A program made the translations under genes and the position numbers. The notes below the pieces were generated by a model. That model was not told the origin of the DNA, searched no databases, and worked only from the letters and a program-made list of their open reading frames with translations. A stretch of DNA of 64,000 bases. Source: Lateolabrax maculatus (Eukaryota > Chordata > Actinopteri > Acropomatiformes > Lateolabracidae). Numbering within the stretch: position 1 is the first letter of the stretch; every line of letters begins with the position of its first letter. Location of the stretch: the NCBI GenBank assembly GCA_031216445.1, contig CM062207.1, positions 4,675,001 to 4,739,000 on the forward strand, read 5' to 3'. Positions 23,544-36,388 of this stretch are shown piece by piece.

Positions 23544-26500
23544 GGTGGACTGGATTCACTGGGAAGACAGGAAACAATACTTATATATATGATATACAAT
23601 AATGGCATGGTAAAGTGACATTACCTGCTTAGAAATGTAGTGAAAACCACCTGATGTAAATATCACCATTTTAATTAATTATAGGCCTTCTGAAACATCA
23701 CCTATATATAGACTGTTTTAATTTAGTGTAAGCATAGTATGTATGTCATATACTAAATCAACCTGTAGATACAGTGCACAAAACAAGGGAATAAGTAATG
23801 TTATTATTATACCACATGATCATAAACATAAGAGAGACACGAGGAAGAGATATAATTCAAGTATACTGTGATGTGGAAATGTGGACAAGACAAGCAACAT
23901 ATTTTGAATAAATATAGATGTGTGAGGAAAATACTTACCCTGTAATAATGCAAATTGGAAGAAGAAGAAGAAGAGAAAGACAATAAATTTATAGATGATA
24001 CAAGGAGGATTTTCTTTTAGATTACCCAGAATATGTAGTCCAAATATAAGCAAAAGGGAAGCACGACTAAAACACACACAGGACGTCAAAATGTAAGTCA
24101 TTAATACAGTAAACACAGGATGTGGACTTGAAAAACACACCACCTGCTTCCTTCTCATCCACAGATCAAACACTTCAAACAAGCCACATGAGCCATGTGG
24201 AACGTAAAATCTAAAATGAACTCAGAAAGATGTAAAAACAAGACAAACATGGATGTGTGAGAAAACAATTGAAACAAGAAACATTTTTGTGAATACAAAG
24301 AAAACAAGCTTTGTCCCGACTCACAGAAACAAAATGTGAGATATCCTTCAAGGCGCAACAGGTTTCTCAACAAAAAAAAAGCCAATAATCCATTTCTTCT
24401 CAAGACGACTTGAATCAATTCAAGCGAGGAGGTTTTGCAGCCAGCATCTGCACAGGAGACGACCGTCCTCCAGTCTGGAATTAGCAGCGACCTCTATTAC
24501 TAATGCAGCAGTGTGTGATACCCCACCACCACCACCACCACCTCCACCTCCACCTGCCCTTTCACTCAGTGTGGATCCTGGCTTGCTTCTTGATTTTGAT
24601 CAGCGCCTCTCTGCAGCAGGGTGGTCATGGAAATCAGGGGCACCGGAAAGAAAAAAGAAAAAACCAGCCGTGGCTGTGAGAGAGAGAAGAGGAGAGGAGA
24701 GCTGTCTGAATCCAGGAATAGAGGGTTTCACTCCCACACCGGCAGGAGTGGAGACTGAAGAGGAGGGGGGGGGGGGGGCATAGAAAAGGATGCAACAGTG
24801 GTGAAATGAACATGGAGACCACTCCAAAACATCCAAAACCTCAGTAATTGAAAGTGTACACACACCCACACACATTACAAAAGCCAGCTGGAAACCACTT
24901 TGTACAAACCTACTTCACTTTTGAAGAAAACCTCAGCTTGTGGCGCTCCCTAGTGGTCCGAGCCGCTCCCAGACACAGCAGTGTACCTTTCAAATAATGA
25001 CAGATAATTGCCTCCTCCTCCCTGTGTTCATTTTTTCAAGAGATATGGGAGGTAGGAGGAAGGGACAGCAGGAAACCTTGTATTTTTGCCTGTAAACCTA
25101 CAATTTATAAAGAATGTGAAGTGAAAACAGTGGTTAGTTTATCAGGAGCCAACAGGAGAATTTGTTCTGCATAACAAAGACAATGCACATTACACTGTTT
25201 GCTTACTTATTCAGGGACTTTACAAATTATTACTGTGGTGAAAAACCCTCCCTAGCAATAGTATTATTTTCTTTGGACCATCCTCTTGACTTAGAAAAAC
25301 AAATTCAACACCCTCCCACATAATATCTCAAAAAAATGTGACATACTGAATTGGTATAAGTCACTTTACCATTAATAATTAACAGCAGAGACAGAGATAT
25401 TCTGACTTTTATTCTCTATGGGTCAAGCTCCAAAAAACACCAGATCCTACAATTCCCACAATGCAACTTAAGATCCTCTTTAATTAGATTGAGCTAGAAT
25501 GAATGTCATTCTCATACCAGGGATTTTCAAAAGTACCTTAATGGGTCTTTAAATAAAATAAAAAAAAAAAAAAAACTGTTTTACATCTGAGATGAAAAGC
25601 AGAGAAACAATACAAAATTCCTTCTTAATTACCTGCTGTGTGGAAAAGAACCAGTTATTTAACATGATGAAAACTAGAATCTTTTCTTTTCAGTGTTGAC
25701 TTTAAGTGCCATGCCATAGTGAGACATCTAGTGGGGCATCTTTAATGGCATCTGTCTTTTCACCACATATCAACGGTCCTCTCTCCCAAAGACTTGATTC
25801 ACTTCTTTCCTGCAAAGCATTTACAGCACGCTTAAAATGAACCTTTTCAGACTGAGGTTGGACTGTGAATGGATGTTTCTGCATGAATGAACACGGGTGA
25901 CGGGAAAAAAGAAAAGCTTTTCCCAGACAAAAAGAGAGTATTATTCATATTCTGGCACAGTTAATGGCAATATACCCATTTGTGGGTGCAAAATTATACA
26001 TAAATATATATATATAAATTACACCTTGCAATGAAATCGGTGATGGGATTGTAATCGGGTAGCGCTTGACGACATGAAAGTACAGGTGTACATGCACCCA
26101 AGGTGATCAGCGAAGACTATAAAAGAAAAAGGTAGACAAAGAGAAAGAAAAAGAAGAGAAGGGGAAACTGTAAGTACTGACTTTCACCACAGGCATGACA
26201 CACACAGTCTTGTTCAAATATATAACTGCTTTCTTGTTTGTCAGCGCAAGTCATTATCACCTTTAAACAAAAGCATTAAAGTGTCGCCCTGAACAGTGTT
26301 CGTGTTGTTAGCGCTGCAGTCACACTCATGTGGGTGTGAAACTCGTCAGACCGTGTTGTGACAGTTAAAATACTGACTCACATTCAAGATGCAAAACAAA
26401 GCACCCTTAATTTATATTATATAAAATGTTAATACATCAAGAATCACTAATACAGCTGATTACATAACAATTGGCCATGACAACTGCTGCAAAATACATC

Positions 26501-27008
26501 AAGTAATTAGAGTTTAATCTAGACATATGCAGTTTTTCTTGCTTTCAAAGAGGAACCACATCTGCTGTGTGTTTTGTTCAACAAAAGCATCAAAGCCAAA
26601 CAGAAAATACTGTAGAAATGTTCAGAGAAGAGATAGAGAATACAATTACTTTTTTAATTTGTTATTCACAAGCGAGGGGTTTGAATTCATACATCAATAC
26701 GTCATTATAAAACAGGAAAACTTCTCTGTCTAAAAAGAATTTTTAGAATTTGAAAACTGTTTTCAGGAGCTTTTTTTGCTTTCACATCCCAAAACAATAC
26801 ATCTTTGTAACAATGGAAGTACTTTTTGACTCAATTTCTGTCATAATAACACATAAATTACATTATTTTACTGGATTGCTGTTTCCTCAAACATCTCTGT
26901 AGAAATGAAGTTGTGAGAACAAAGGGAGGGAGAATGGGGAAGCATCTTTAAATTACATCATTCAACAAAGTAATCCAGTCTCTTGTTTCAGACCCATCCG
27001 TCCCCCCG
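23544..27008. other. Interval between the small membrane-protein gene and the Rab gene; no coding sequence recognised
   Basis: A 5' non-coding exon of the small membrane-protein gene probably lies here but cannot be placed. A CCA/CCT repeat (about 24519-24556), a G run (24764-24778) and an A tract near 25560 are the only simple repeats of note. The part just left of 27009 should hold the 3' UTR of the Rab gene. A tataaattac-like AT tract lies near 26003. Confidence 0.5.
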
Positions 27009-29612
27009 TCAGTTGTTGTCTCGGTCTCTGGGGTTAAGCGAGGGGCATCCCGAACACCCACTGAGTCCCTTCTCCTTCGTGTTGTAGTCGAAGCGAGGAA
27101 GAACCAGGACGCTGCCCTCTGCTTCGGTCTTGGCGGCGGTGGCCGTCGCGTCGCTCAAGGCTCTCTCCTCCTCCACGGTCATGATGTTCTTCACCAGGCA
27201 TGTGATGGCCGCATCAATGTTGGTGTTGTCCTGGAGAGAAGGGGACGCGAAAAGAACAAAGCGATGGAAGTTATTATTATATTAAAGTTTCAGGTCATTT
27301 TTCCAATGATTTCTGTATTAAATCTCTTCTTTGGGTTGGAAAACAACAAAGCTGTGCTCAGTTTTCCTCGTCCACACTCAAACAGAGAAGTTTTCAGATT
27401 CATCAACTCTGTTTTACAAAAGCTCTGAGAGATCCAAGAGAAGATGATGTGTTTCCTAATTTAATAACTGTGTTTGAACCGGCTTTCATCATACACAAAA
27501 AACAAATGTTTACAGTTTAGTCCAGAGATAATAACATTGTCTAGACCAATTAGAATAAAATCCTCTAGAGGGCGCTGGAAACACTCATATATGTTGTTTT
27601 GGGAGTGAATGGAAATAGACCTATTCTGTAGTTAGGGTGTAGAGGATGGTTTGGTTAGTGTACATATATAAACATGAAGATTTGGGTCAGTTGACAAAGG
27701 TTATTCAGGTTTATCTCTTTTATTTCATCTCTGTGAAGGAAATTCCTTCCGTGAAGAAAGCTTGCACCTTCAAACACAGATCAATTGAATCAGTAGATTA
27801 ATAAAATCTAATCAACCAAAGAGAACAGGAGTACCACAATAAGTTCCTTGTCTACAAATCCTTTTAACTTCTCTTGGGCTCTCAGTTACAAAGCAATATG
27901 CAGTTTCCTGACGCTAAGTTTAGCTGCAGCAGATAAATGTGTTACTGCACGAAGAAGACTTATTTTACCCAGAAACCAAGTAATATGAGTAACTGACAGT
28001 TGAACTTACTTGACCTAAATTTGTTCTTCTTAACAGCCTAGAAGGGGACATAATTGACTGAGTGCAAGTTTCTCTGAGGTTTCGGGGGCAAGTTTTGGCT
28101 TTAATTAAAGTGTAAATGTGCTACTTCCTGTGAAATGGGGGTTTTATATCGAAGGAAACAAAGAACTAATAAGCGGTACACTGACAGAGCATGCAGTGAC
28201 ATTTGTTACAGAGTATAAAAAGACAAAGACAAGAGTGAGGGTGATGGACAAGAGATCACAGTTTAAAACAATGTTAGAGGAAGAAGAAGACACACAGAGA
28301 AGACAGTCACGTCTTACCTTGGCCGAGGTTTCGAACCAGCCGACGAATCCGTACTCCCTGGAGAAGTTCTCCAGCTTGGGCAGCTTGGGGCACAAGCCAT
28401 GCCGCCGCTGGTCACACTTGTTGGCCAATAGAACGGCTGGAACGGACCTCCCGTTGCCGAGGGCGACCTGACGGAACCAGGAAGTAGACAACAGAGGTGA
28501 ACTTTTCCTTCCTTCCTTCCCTCTGTCCTTCACTTGCTGCTCATGTCCTCCTACCTCCCTTCATCGTGTTTACCTTTGAGTCCAGGTCTCCCTTCCACTT
28601 GAGGACGGCCTGAAACGTGGACAGTCGGGTCATGTCGAAGACGACGAGCGCCCCGACCGCCTCTCGGTAGTACACACGGGTCATGTTGCCGTAGCGTTCC
28701 TGCCCTTTTAAAGAAAGGACAAAAAAGACGACAGAATGAATACTGTGTCCGAGGTCTGTCTCACTTCTGTGTGGGACAGTTTCAGAAACTGTTTCATTTT
28801 GTACCAGAGCCCATCTGAGACTTCAAAACACTCGATTAGATACCTAAAAATATTCTTAGCTCCAACTTAAACTTAACCGACTTAGAATACAAACAAAGGA
28901 GACTTGTGGCGAGTCTTTCATCCCAGGTCTGCCCTCAAAGTGAGTTAATTACGAGTTTTATATCAAACTGAGATAAATGTCATTGCAATCTTAAAAGACA
29001 TGACTCTATTTCTACGTCTTAAGACCTTTGCAACATTGCTAACCTTTGAAACTGAGGATTTAGGGCTGCGACTAACAATTATTTTAATTATTGCTAAATC
29101 TGCTTCATTTCTCAATTAAACGAATAATTAGTCTATAAAATGACAGAGAATAATGAAAAGTGTCCGTTATCAATTCTTGTAACCCAAGGTGAACTATTCC
29201 AGCTGCTTTTTTATTAAGATATTCAAACACAACTAAAAAAGCATCAAATCTTCAGATTTAAGAGGCTGGAACAAGCGTGTTTGGCATTTTTTCTTGAAAA
29301 ATCACTTAAACGAATATCCGGTTATGAACATAGTTGCCCATTACATTTCTGTCGATTGACCAATTGATTTATTGACTAATAGTTGCAGCTCTAATATCCG
29401 TGTCGTGCTCACGGAGGGCAGAATCAGAAAATAACAGATTAAATGTTGTGAAACTGTGTGTGTGCACGCAGAAAAATACATCTTTTGTATCAAGTGCAGC
29501 GTGTGTGTGTGACCACGTGTGTGTAACTGAATATATGAATAAGTCTCTATCCTGGACGCTAACTTCCTCCACATGATCCTAATATAGTGGTGAATCAGCA
29601 AGTCAGTGTCTG

Positions 29613-29681
<69 letters not shown>

Positions 29682-32626
29682 CACACACTGCACATGACCT
29701 ACGCAGCGAGACAACAGCTGATACTAAAAGAAAAACCTCTGGCTTATGTTCCAAAACACCGAACACACACATTCAAGCCGTCCGACAGTCGTCTCCTAGA
29801 TATTATCTTATTATCTTCCCTCACCAAGACGGAGCGCGAGACTCTAAACTCTTTCTCAGCACCATCTGATCAGACACTCAGTCAACACTCAAGACGCAAG
29901 ATTTCTGCTGTTGCAGCTCCATAACCCTCACACAGACGTTCAGCCAGTCCTAAAACCTGGAAACTTTTAAGCTTTGGGTTTCCTTAACAGATTTCTCAAG
30001 CTTTTTCCCCACAGGAGTGTCAGTTTATAGCACAAAATAACAGCGGGGTAACAGTGGTGTTTTTAAATCAAAATGTCAAACTTGCATCATAATATTTACT
30101 ATATTTTACATATCAGTATAAAACTGACAAAAGACAATTTCTATATTGTCTTTCCAGGGCATCACAAAGGGCTTCACGAGTACTTTACTAAAACAAACGA
30201 CAGAACTTAACACACTAAAACAACACACAACTGTTGTATCAGTTTTTTAAATGCGGTTTTGTTAACTTCCTGTTTGATGGTGCACTTGATGGTATCAACC
30301 TGGAAGTGAGCGTCACTCGGGGCTCGATTGGCTGATTTCCAATGGAAGTTTTTGCATAAACTTGGGTTTTTGTGTTTTTCTTACATATAAAACTCAGCTT
30401 GTAAATGGAAATGATCTTACCGAACAACACATGTGAATATCAGCCTGTAAATCTTTACTCACCACAAGCTGATTGTCTTCCAATGCAAAACTTCCATTGG
30501 AAATCTGCTAATTTAGCCGATGAGTGAGGCCAACTTCCAGGTTGGTCTAAAGCATTTAAAACTAACTTTACTTACTAAGTTTATCTTGACACCTGTAGCT
30601 GATAAATGATTGCAAACATTATATGCAAAACAGCTCGACAGTTTGACTGGAAAACAGTCTGTGACTTCATATTAAGGGTCAGCTTAGTGAGCCTGGACCT
30701 GACTTCATCCATATAAACAGCCACTCACTTACGCAAAACTGTGATGCAATTATCACTTTGACGCACTGACGAGGATAATCTGCCAACTGTGTGTGTGTGT
30801 GTGTGTGTTGGCCCAGTTTAAAAGCCTCCAGGCAGTGACTCCAGTGTGAAGTCATCACTGGTTTACTGATCTAAAGTCCGTCTGGCTGACAGCCTCGGCC
30901 TGGACGTCCACATGTAAATGACGGCTCTTTATCGGATGTCACGTTGTTCAACAGCGAGAGGAGACAGACGATGAACTACAGTGTGCGTGAGACAGCTGAG
31001 GGACGAGGAAGAAAAGTGTTTCCAAAAGAACATCACATTACGTGCAATTAGGGAGGCATGCTGTGTTTTATAAGCAGAATACAACAAGCTTTTCTCTTTA
31101 AAATACCTAATTTGGTAGGTAACGGGACGTGCTGGAGGGTAAACTCAGCATTTCATCTGCAGAAACAGAAGTTAACCACATTTTTAGGCGGTCAGTTCTT
31201 GAATCATGCATCATCATGGTTGGATGTGTCAGCAGAATGCAGCCAACCAGTGAAAACATGCAGTCATACTGTACGTGTGTTTGCTTCTGTGGGTGCATTC
31301 TGCGCGGAAAGTCTAATTCTGATACTCTGTAAACTACCAGGAGATGAAAAGTAGATGTTCAACCAAGTGTAACTTCAAATTTAAGACTCTGACTAGTAAG
31401 AATCGACCAAATAGATGTTTTTTAGTGCTTATATGCCACATATTTGCTGGGTCTAAGCCCAAATAGAAAACACAATACATCTTAAAATCCTATATAACCA
31501 CTTCGATGCAGATTCCACTCATGCTTTGTGTGCTGTCTGAGCACTAAATGTGTTTCGACATTTATGTCATAGGCAATTAATTCTCCTTAAAATCAGTAAA
31601 TTATAGCAAAGATTGTCTAAATGATGTGATATCACTTTTTAAAACCATGAATCTAAAGATGAACCTCACTGCTGAAACGATTAGTCATCAGATCAACAGA
31701 AAAATGATCGGCAGCTATCGATTATTCGTTTCAATCATTATACAAGCGAAAATAGTGAAAAGAAGCCAAATGTTCTCTAGGTCCAGTCTGTCAAATGTGA
31801 GGATTTGCTGCTTTTCTTTGTCATTTATAAATGAAAATATAAATATAAACTGAATATATTTGGGTTTTGGACTGTTGAACAAAAAAAAAAGGCATTTTAA
31901 GATGTCACATTTAGCTCTTGTCACACAGTTTTCTGGTTGGTTAATCGAGAAAAAAAGAAGATGCAATAATCACTTGTTGCAGCCCTGAACCTATAACCCC
32001 TAGACAAAACTATATCTTAAATGATTGTTATCTCATAGAAATAAATATGTGTATGTGTTATGTCAAAGTATAACACTGCCATGAACTTTTAGGACAAAAG
32101 AAAGAACTGAGATCATAAAACAACTTTAGAAATAGCAAATTATAAGCTGCCATGTCTGCTTCTCTTGCAACAGGTTGACTTAACCTTGATGCCACTGTTT
32201 AAAAACCCGAGCCCCATATTCTGTGGACTCATTTCCAACATTATTGCATTGCCTTAAAACCACCTGTGAGACGCTCTGTCTCTTATTTAACTACGCAAAC
32301 ACAGCGTGAACACACAGCCACTCTTTAAAAATACAGGCCTTTCCCCCCTGGCTCACACAACCACGGTCTGCGGGATAACATCCCAGCGCCGAGCGCACAC
32401 GCTCCGGCCTGCAGCCGCACTGTTCGGACGCACCGGCGATGTCCCAGAGCTGCAGCCGCACCACCGTCCTGTGATCCCAGTTCAGCACCTTGAGGGCGAA
32501 GTCCACGCCGATGGTGGCGCGGTAGTGCTGGGAGAAGACCTGGTGCACGTAGCGCTTTATGATGGACGTCTTGCCGACGCCGAGGTCGCCGATGACCAGG
32601 ACTTTGAGCAGGCGCTCGTGCTGCAT
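27009..32626 (-). CDS. Rab32/Rab38-subfamily small GTPase (rab38c / Rab32-like third paralogue)
   Basis: Complete gene of 231 residues in four exons: 32434-32626, 28574-28704, 28318-28467 and 27009-27230, all GT-AG and in frame. The protein starts MQHERLLKVLVIGDLGVGKT. Its motifs are the P-loop GDLGVGKT (13-20), switch I YRATIGVDFA (35-44), WDIAGQE (61-67), NKCD (124-127) and ETSAK (154-158). Ile in place of Thr in DIAGQE is the mark of the Rab32/38/29 group, which works on melanosomes and other lysosome-related organelles. FSQHYRATIG and VLKWKGDLDSK resemble Rab32; GDLGVGKT and the tail Cys-Ser-Gly-Cys resemble Rab38. The start at 32626 is chosen because it matches the family's short leader; an open frame continues 37 codons upstream but has no such support. 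The C-terminus is unusual: the last cysteine is followed by 11 more residues instead of a terminal prenylation motif. Confidence 0.93.
29067..29393. repeat. hAT-like non-autonomous element, near full length
   Basis: Begins agggctgcgactaacaatta and ends with the inverted equivalent gactaatagttgcagctct. This is the terminal sequence of the same teleost hAT-like family as at 12172, here with both ends kept and about 325 bp long. Confidence 0.75.
29614..29689. repeat. (CA)n microsatellite, about 76 bp
   Basis: Nearly uninterrupted CA run with a single ca-to-cg change near its right end; the longest in the window. Confidence 0.95.
30297..30542. repeat. Imperfect fold-back with 60-base arms
   Basis: Arm 30297-30356 starts aacctggaagtgag and ends ccaatggaagtttttgcat. 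Arm 30483-30542 starts atgcaaaacttccattgg and ends ccaacttccaggtt. The arms are imperfect reverse complements with about 126 bases between them. The fold-back lies in intron 1 of the Rab32/38-like gene, so its pre-mRNA could form a long duplex. It could be a MITE or a chance inverted duplication. Confidence 0.85.
31671..31987. repeat. hAT-like non-autonomous element
   Basis: Starts gctgaaacgattagtcatc and ends caataatcacttgttgcagccct, the two ends of the family seen at 12172 and 29067, in the opposite orientation to the 29067 copy. Confidence 0.7.
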
Positions 32627-34328
32627 GGCGCGCGTCGGGCGGGTGGCGCAGTGAGGTCTCCAATTATGGGCTCCGCATGGAGGAAGGGCTGCGGGGCGCG
32701 GAGGGGGTTTGGCCACTGAGGGCAAGTACGGAGGCAAACAGCTGGGACTGTAACCAGCAGTAAAAAAAAAAGAAAAAAAGAAGAAGAAGCTCTAGGCTGT
32801 AATAAAAAAAAACTCCTTAAAAACAAAATTCAAAGATTGCAAGGCAAATTTTACTAAATAAAACTATAAAATACGCACTGTAAACCCATATATTAGGAGG
32901 TAATTAAAAAAATATATATTTAAAAAAGTAAATATTTGTTTTAAAAAAGCACTAAACGTCGCTATAAACTCACAGTTGAGTCCTGCAGACACTAAAGGAG
33001 GAGCAGGAAAAGTCCGTTAAATGATCTGCTCTCATCGTTACAGTCCAGCTGGTGTTCCTGGGTCTCACTCAGCTCCGCGCAGAACCTGCACCACGCTTTA
33101 TAACAGGGAAGAAACAAAAAAAGAAGAACCTGCTGCACGCAAAACGCTGTCGTGGCGCAGTCGAAGAAGAAGAATGTGCACAGCTCCGGGTTGTTATCTG
33201 TGCAGCCTGCGGTTTGTGTGCACATCTCTGGTCCGCTGCCAGGTCCTCACACCAGAAACTGCGGCCAGGAGCCTGTCAGCAGTTTGTGCGGGAGCTGTCG
33301 GGACGCCCACGCCCCCGTGCGTGCATGTGCGTGTGTGTGCGTGTGTGTGTGTGTGTGGTTTATTAGGTGCACTTGAATTTCAATGAGTGAACATTAGTGA
33401 GTCATGTGGCTGCAACTCGAAATAACTCACTGTGGGAAGAAAAAGTTACATAAAGGTTTAGTGATTGTACCCTGTGTTTGTGTCTGTGTTACACGCTACA
33501 GTTCGTTGTGTTTTATGGTATTTAGGTATTTATTGAGTCTGTGTTCTTGCTTTTTCTCATTGTTTCTGTGAGTGTGTCGTGTGTGTGTTGTGATGCACAG
33601 AGGTTGGACACACAACAGGAAACACAATAGAAGCCTGTGAGTGCCTAAAAGTCATGCCTGGTGCCATTAAAATATAATATAAATGTCATAAAGTTTGTTT
33701 GTTGAAACTGTTGAGTTCCTCTTTGCCTGTGCAGTTTTCTTCCTTGTGATTTAAATTATTTTTTTGTTACATTAGGCCTGTATAACTGTTCGGTGTTTGC
33801 AGCTGATGCAGGAATATGTTATTTACTGAAAAGAGGAAGCAGATGACAAACATATGTGACTGAATAAACCAGGTCATTTCTCAAAAGCAGATTATACAGA
33901 GTCTTTAACCACAGTAATATGAACGATAACAGTCTTAGTGTTCCACCATACAGGTAATTACAATAAAAATCATATAATTTAAATAAAAATGACCAATTTC
34001 ATCTTAAATACTAGTTGAACAACATAAATTCTTTAGTGTACCTATAAGCATCATTGCTGATCAGGTGTATCTTTGATTGACTTTTAGATTACTGCAGTGA
34101 CTTGAAGTCTCCTAATTTCGAGCCAAACCCAAAATGTGCATTACTTTTTTTCAAACAAACAAACAAAATACCACCTCACTTACATGTACAGCCTAAAACT
34201 AATCAGAATTATTAACCGTATCCTTAAATCCACATCTTGAAACCTCTAAAAACTCCCCTCGTCTGTATGAGCTGGCCCTCACAAGTTGAGAAACCACAAA
34301 CACACGCATACAAACACATGGTTCCTGC

Positions 34329-34372
34329 TGCCTGTGTTAAAAAAACAAACAAACAAACAAACAAACAAAAAA
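34329..34372. repeat. (AAAC)n microsatellite
   Basis: Six or more tandem aaac units following a short A run. Confidence 0.9.
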
Positions 34373-34689
34373 CTACATTTCCTACCCCACCTTGCAGCTC
34401 GTCCAGTTCCGTGCCTGCGCACTGGCGCCTGCGCACACGGAGCGCGCACTGGCGCAGTGAGTGTGCAGCTTCACGACTGCTCTTGAAATAAACACAAAGA
34501 AAAACGAACACTAAGAAAAATTCTGCTCCTGCGTTCATATACATAATATAAACTCACGGAGGAATAGTGGGGTGATTTTATTTCTAATTGTTAGACTTAA
34601 AATGACGAACTGAGAAATAGAAATTCCTGCAGTATGATTTTGGGGACATGATGACAAGAGCCTGGATGTAATATCTCCCCTTGCTATTT

Positions 34690-35350
34690 TCTTTACTCTG
34701 TCAGTTGCAGCTGCCCCGCCGTGTTGCGCCTCTCCGCGGTGCTTTACGGCAGTGGTACTGATGCGGGATGAGTCAGGCTGTGATGCTGCCGCCGCCGCCG
34801 CCGCCGCCGCTGCCATTTCATCAGCAGCGAAGCCCCACAAACGCACAACGAACCCAGAAGTGATACCGCGGGATTCCCCCCCCCCACCCCTCCTCCCGAC
34901 AGCCCGCAGCCTGCCCCCCCCCCCCCACCCCCTCCTCCCCGCAGAAGCGTCCACGTCCCGTCGGTGTGGAAACAGAGAAGAGAGAAGCTCCTGCGCGGTT
35001 TATTCTCGGCTCCGGGTGAAAGCGCAAGATCCGCTTTTTTTTTTTTTTTTTTTATTTAATTAATTTTTTTTTTTCTATTGCACCTGCTCTGGATGCGTTT
35101 TTCTCCCAGCTCTCGGTCGGGGCCTGGCGTTAGAAAAGAAAAAAAAAACAACCCCTCCCGGGGCCGCGACACGAACACCGAGGCTCTGTCGGAGCTGCGT
35201 CCCGAGGATCGATCCGGCCAGACTCGTCGGTGCCATGGAGCCCGCACCGGCCCGGTCCTGAGCGCCGCAGGGGAAGCAGCGCTGAGAAGAGCAGAACAGC
35301 CTCTCTGGCCTGGACTCCGCTCCTGCTCCGAGTAGGCTGTGTTCTTCTCG
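34690..35350. promoter_or_regulatory. CpG-rich block with C-runs and a GCC repeat
   Basis: Contains a GCC run (34786-34811), two long C runs in a ccccacccctcctccc-like context (34867-34940), which on the minus strand could form a G-quadruplex, and a T tract at 35036-35055. CpGs are frequent. It has the look of a promoter or first non-coding exon. An ATG at 35234 opens an eight-codon frame only. Whether it serves the Rab32/38-like gene, rab39b or an unannotated transcript cannot be told. Confidence 0.4.
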
Positions 35351-35810
35351 CCTCTTACGGTCCGTACGCCTGTTATTTATCATGTCATTAAAGCCTGAAA
35401 GTGGTTTAACGTCTCCTCGAGAAAACCTGAAGGCCTATTTCTCACTCACGATGTGCGCCGGTCTAATAATAGCCTGCAGCAAAAACAATCTCTGCCAGTA
35501 GGCGATAATAAGTGAGGAGCGTGGCCATCCTAGTTATCCTGATGTATATTTCACAGCATAATGCCATTAAAAAAACTCACATTGAGGCATAAAGCTGTCT
35601 GGGATGTGGCAGGTTTTTTTTTTTTTTTTGGGACGCAGATCCATCTAAATGTGGGACATGTGATACGCGATGTGGACCTCCAGAATTGGTCCCCCCACCC
35701 CCCCAAAACGCATCCGGTGGGAGAGCCCACTGAGGCTGCTATTCACCGGGGACTCGGCCACTAATGTTTGCATACCGACCGAGCTACGCAACCCGACTCC
35801 ACAGAGACGC

Positions 35811-35912
35811 GCAGGGGGTGATGGGAGGCTGCAGGGGCTGATGGGAGGCTGCAGGGGCATGATGGGAGGCTGCAGGGGCATGATGGGAGGCTGCAGGGGG
35901 TGATGGGAGGTT
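35811..35912. repeat. Five-copy minisatellite, 20-21 bp unit
   Basis: Unit gcaggggcatgatgggaggc, with variants ctg or gtg for the cat, repeated five times without gaps. Confidence 0.95.
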
Positions 35913-35999
35913 GCATGTGCCCGGCTCCCCGCCCGCCCCGCTGGCCTGGTCAGATGTGGAGGAGGTGGTGCTTGGAAATATCTGCGTTCAAAATTGCAC

Positions 36000-36180
36000 T
36001 TTAGTTAATGTAGTAGCATCAAAATATACTTAAAGTGGTAAAAGTAAAAGTACTCATAATGCAGAATGGCCCATTTCTGAATAATATATATATTATATGA
36101 TTGGATTATGTGCATAATATGTTATTAATCTGAATGTGCAAAATAAATAAAGTCATCAAATAAATGTAGTGCAGTAACAC
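36000..36180. repeat. Teleost 'aagtaaaagtactcat' repeat, partial
   Basis: Contains gtaaaagtaaaagtactcat and aatgcagaatggcccatttc, core phrases of an abundant fish interspersed repeat. Confidence 0.7.
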
Positions 36181-36388
36181 AACATTAGGGTTAAATAGGC
36201 CTTAAATTCAGTCAACGGTTAAACCTGTTCATCATTTATGTAAATGTATTATGTTATTATATTTATGTACTTATTACATGCACATTTCACCTAAATGTTA
36301 CAATTTTAAGGAATTAATTTAACCAAGTTAAAGATTGTACAATGAAAGATTTGCTATGAAGCAAAGAAACTTATTTATGTACAAAACG

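Larger units (their letters stand above)
28705..32433 (-). other. Intron 1 of the Rab32/38-like gene
   Basis: A 3.7-kb intron carrying two hAT-like repeats, a long CA microsatellite, a short GT run (about 30788-30810) and a 60-base fold-back, each listed separately. No coding exon was recognised in it. The other two introns of the gene (28468-28573 and 27231-28317) hold nothing notable. Confidence 0.85.

Noticed and set aside
32306..32719. 137-codon plus-strand frame
   Set aside because: Antisense shadow of exon 1 of the Rab32/38-like gene.
32626..32737. Upstream in-frame extension of the Rab32/38-like protein by 37 residues
   Set aside because: Pro/Arg-rich and unlike the short leaders of the family; the internal ATG at 32626 matches Rab38-type starts.
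34535..34954. 139-codon minus-strand frame with poly-Ala and poly-Gly
   Set aside because: Translation of the GCC repeat and C runs of a CpG-rich block; no conserved motif.
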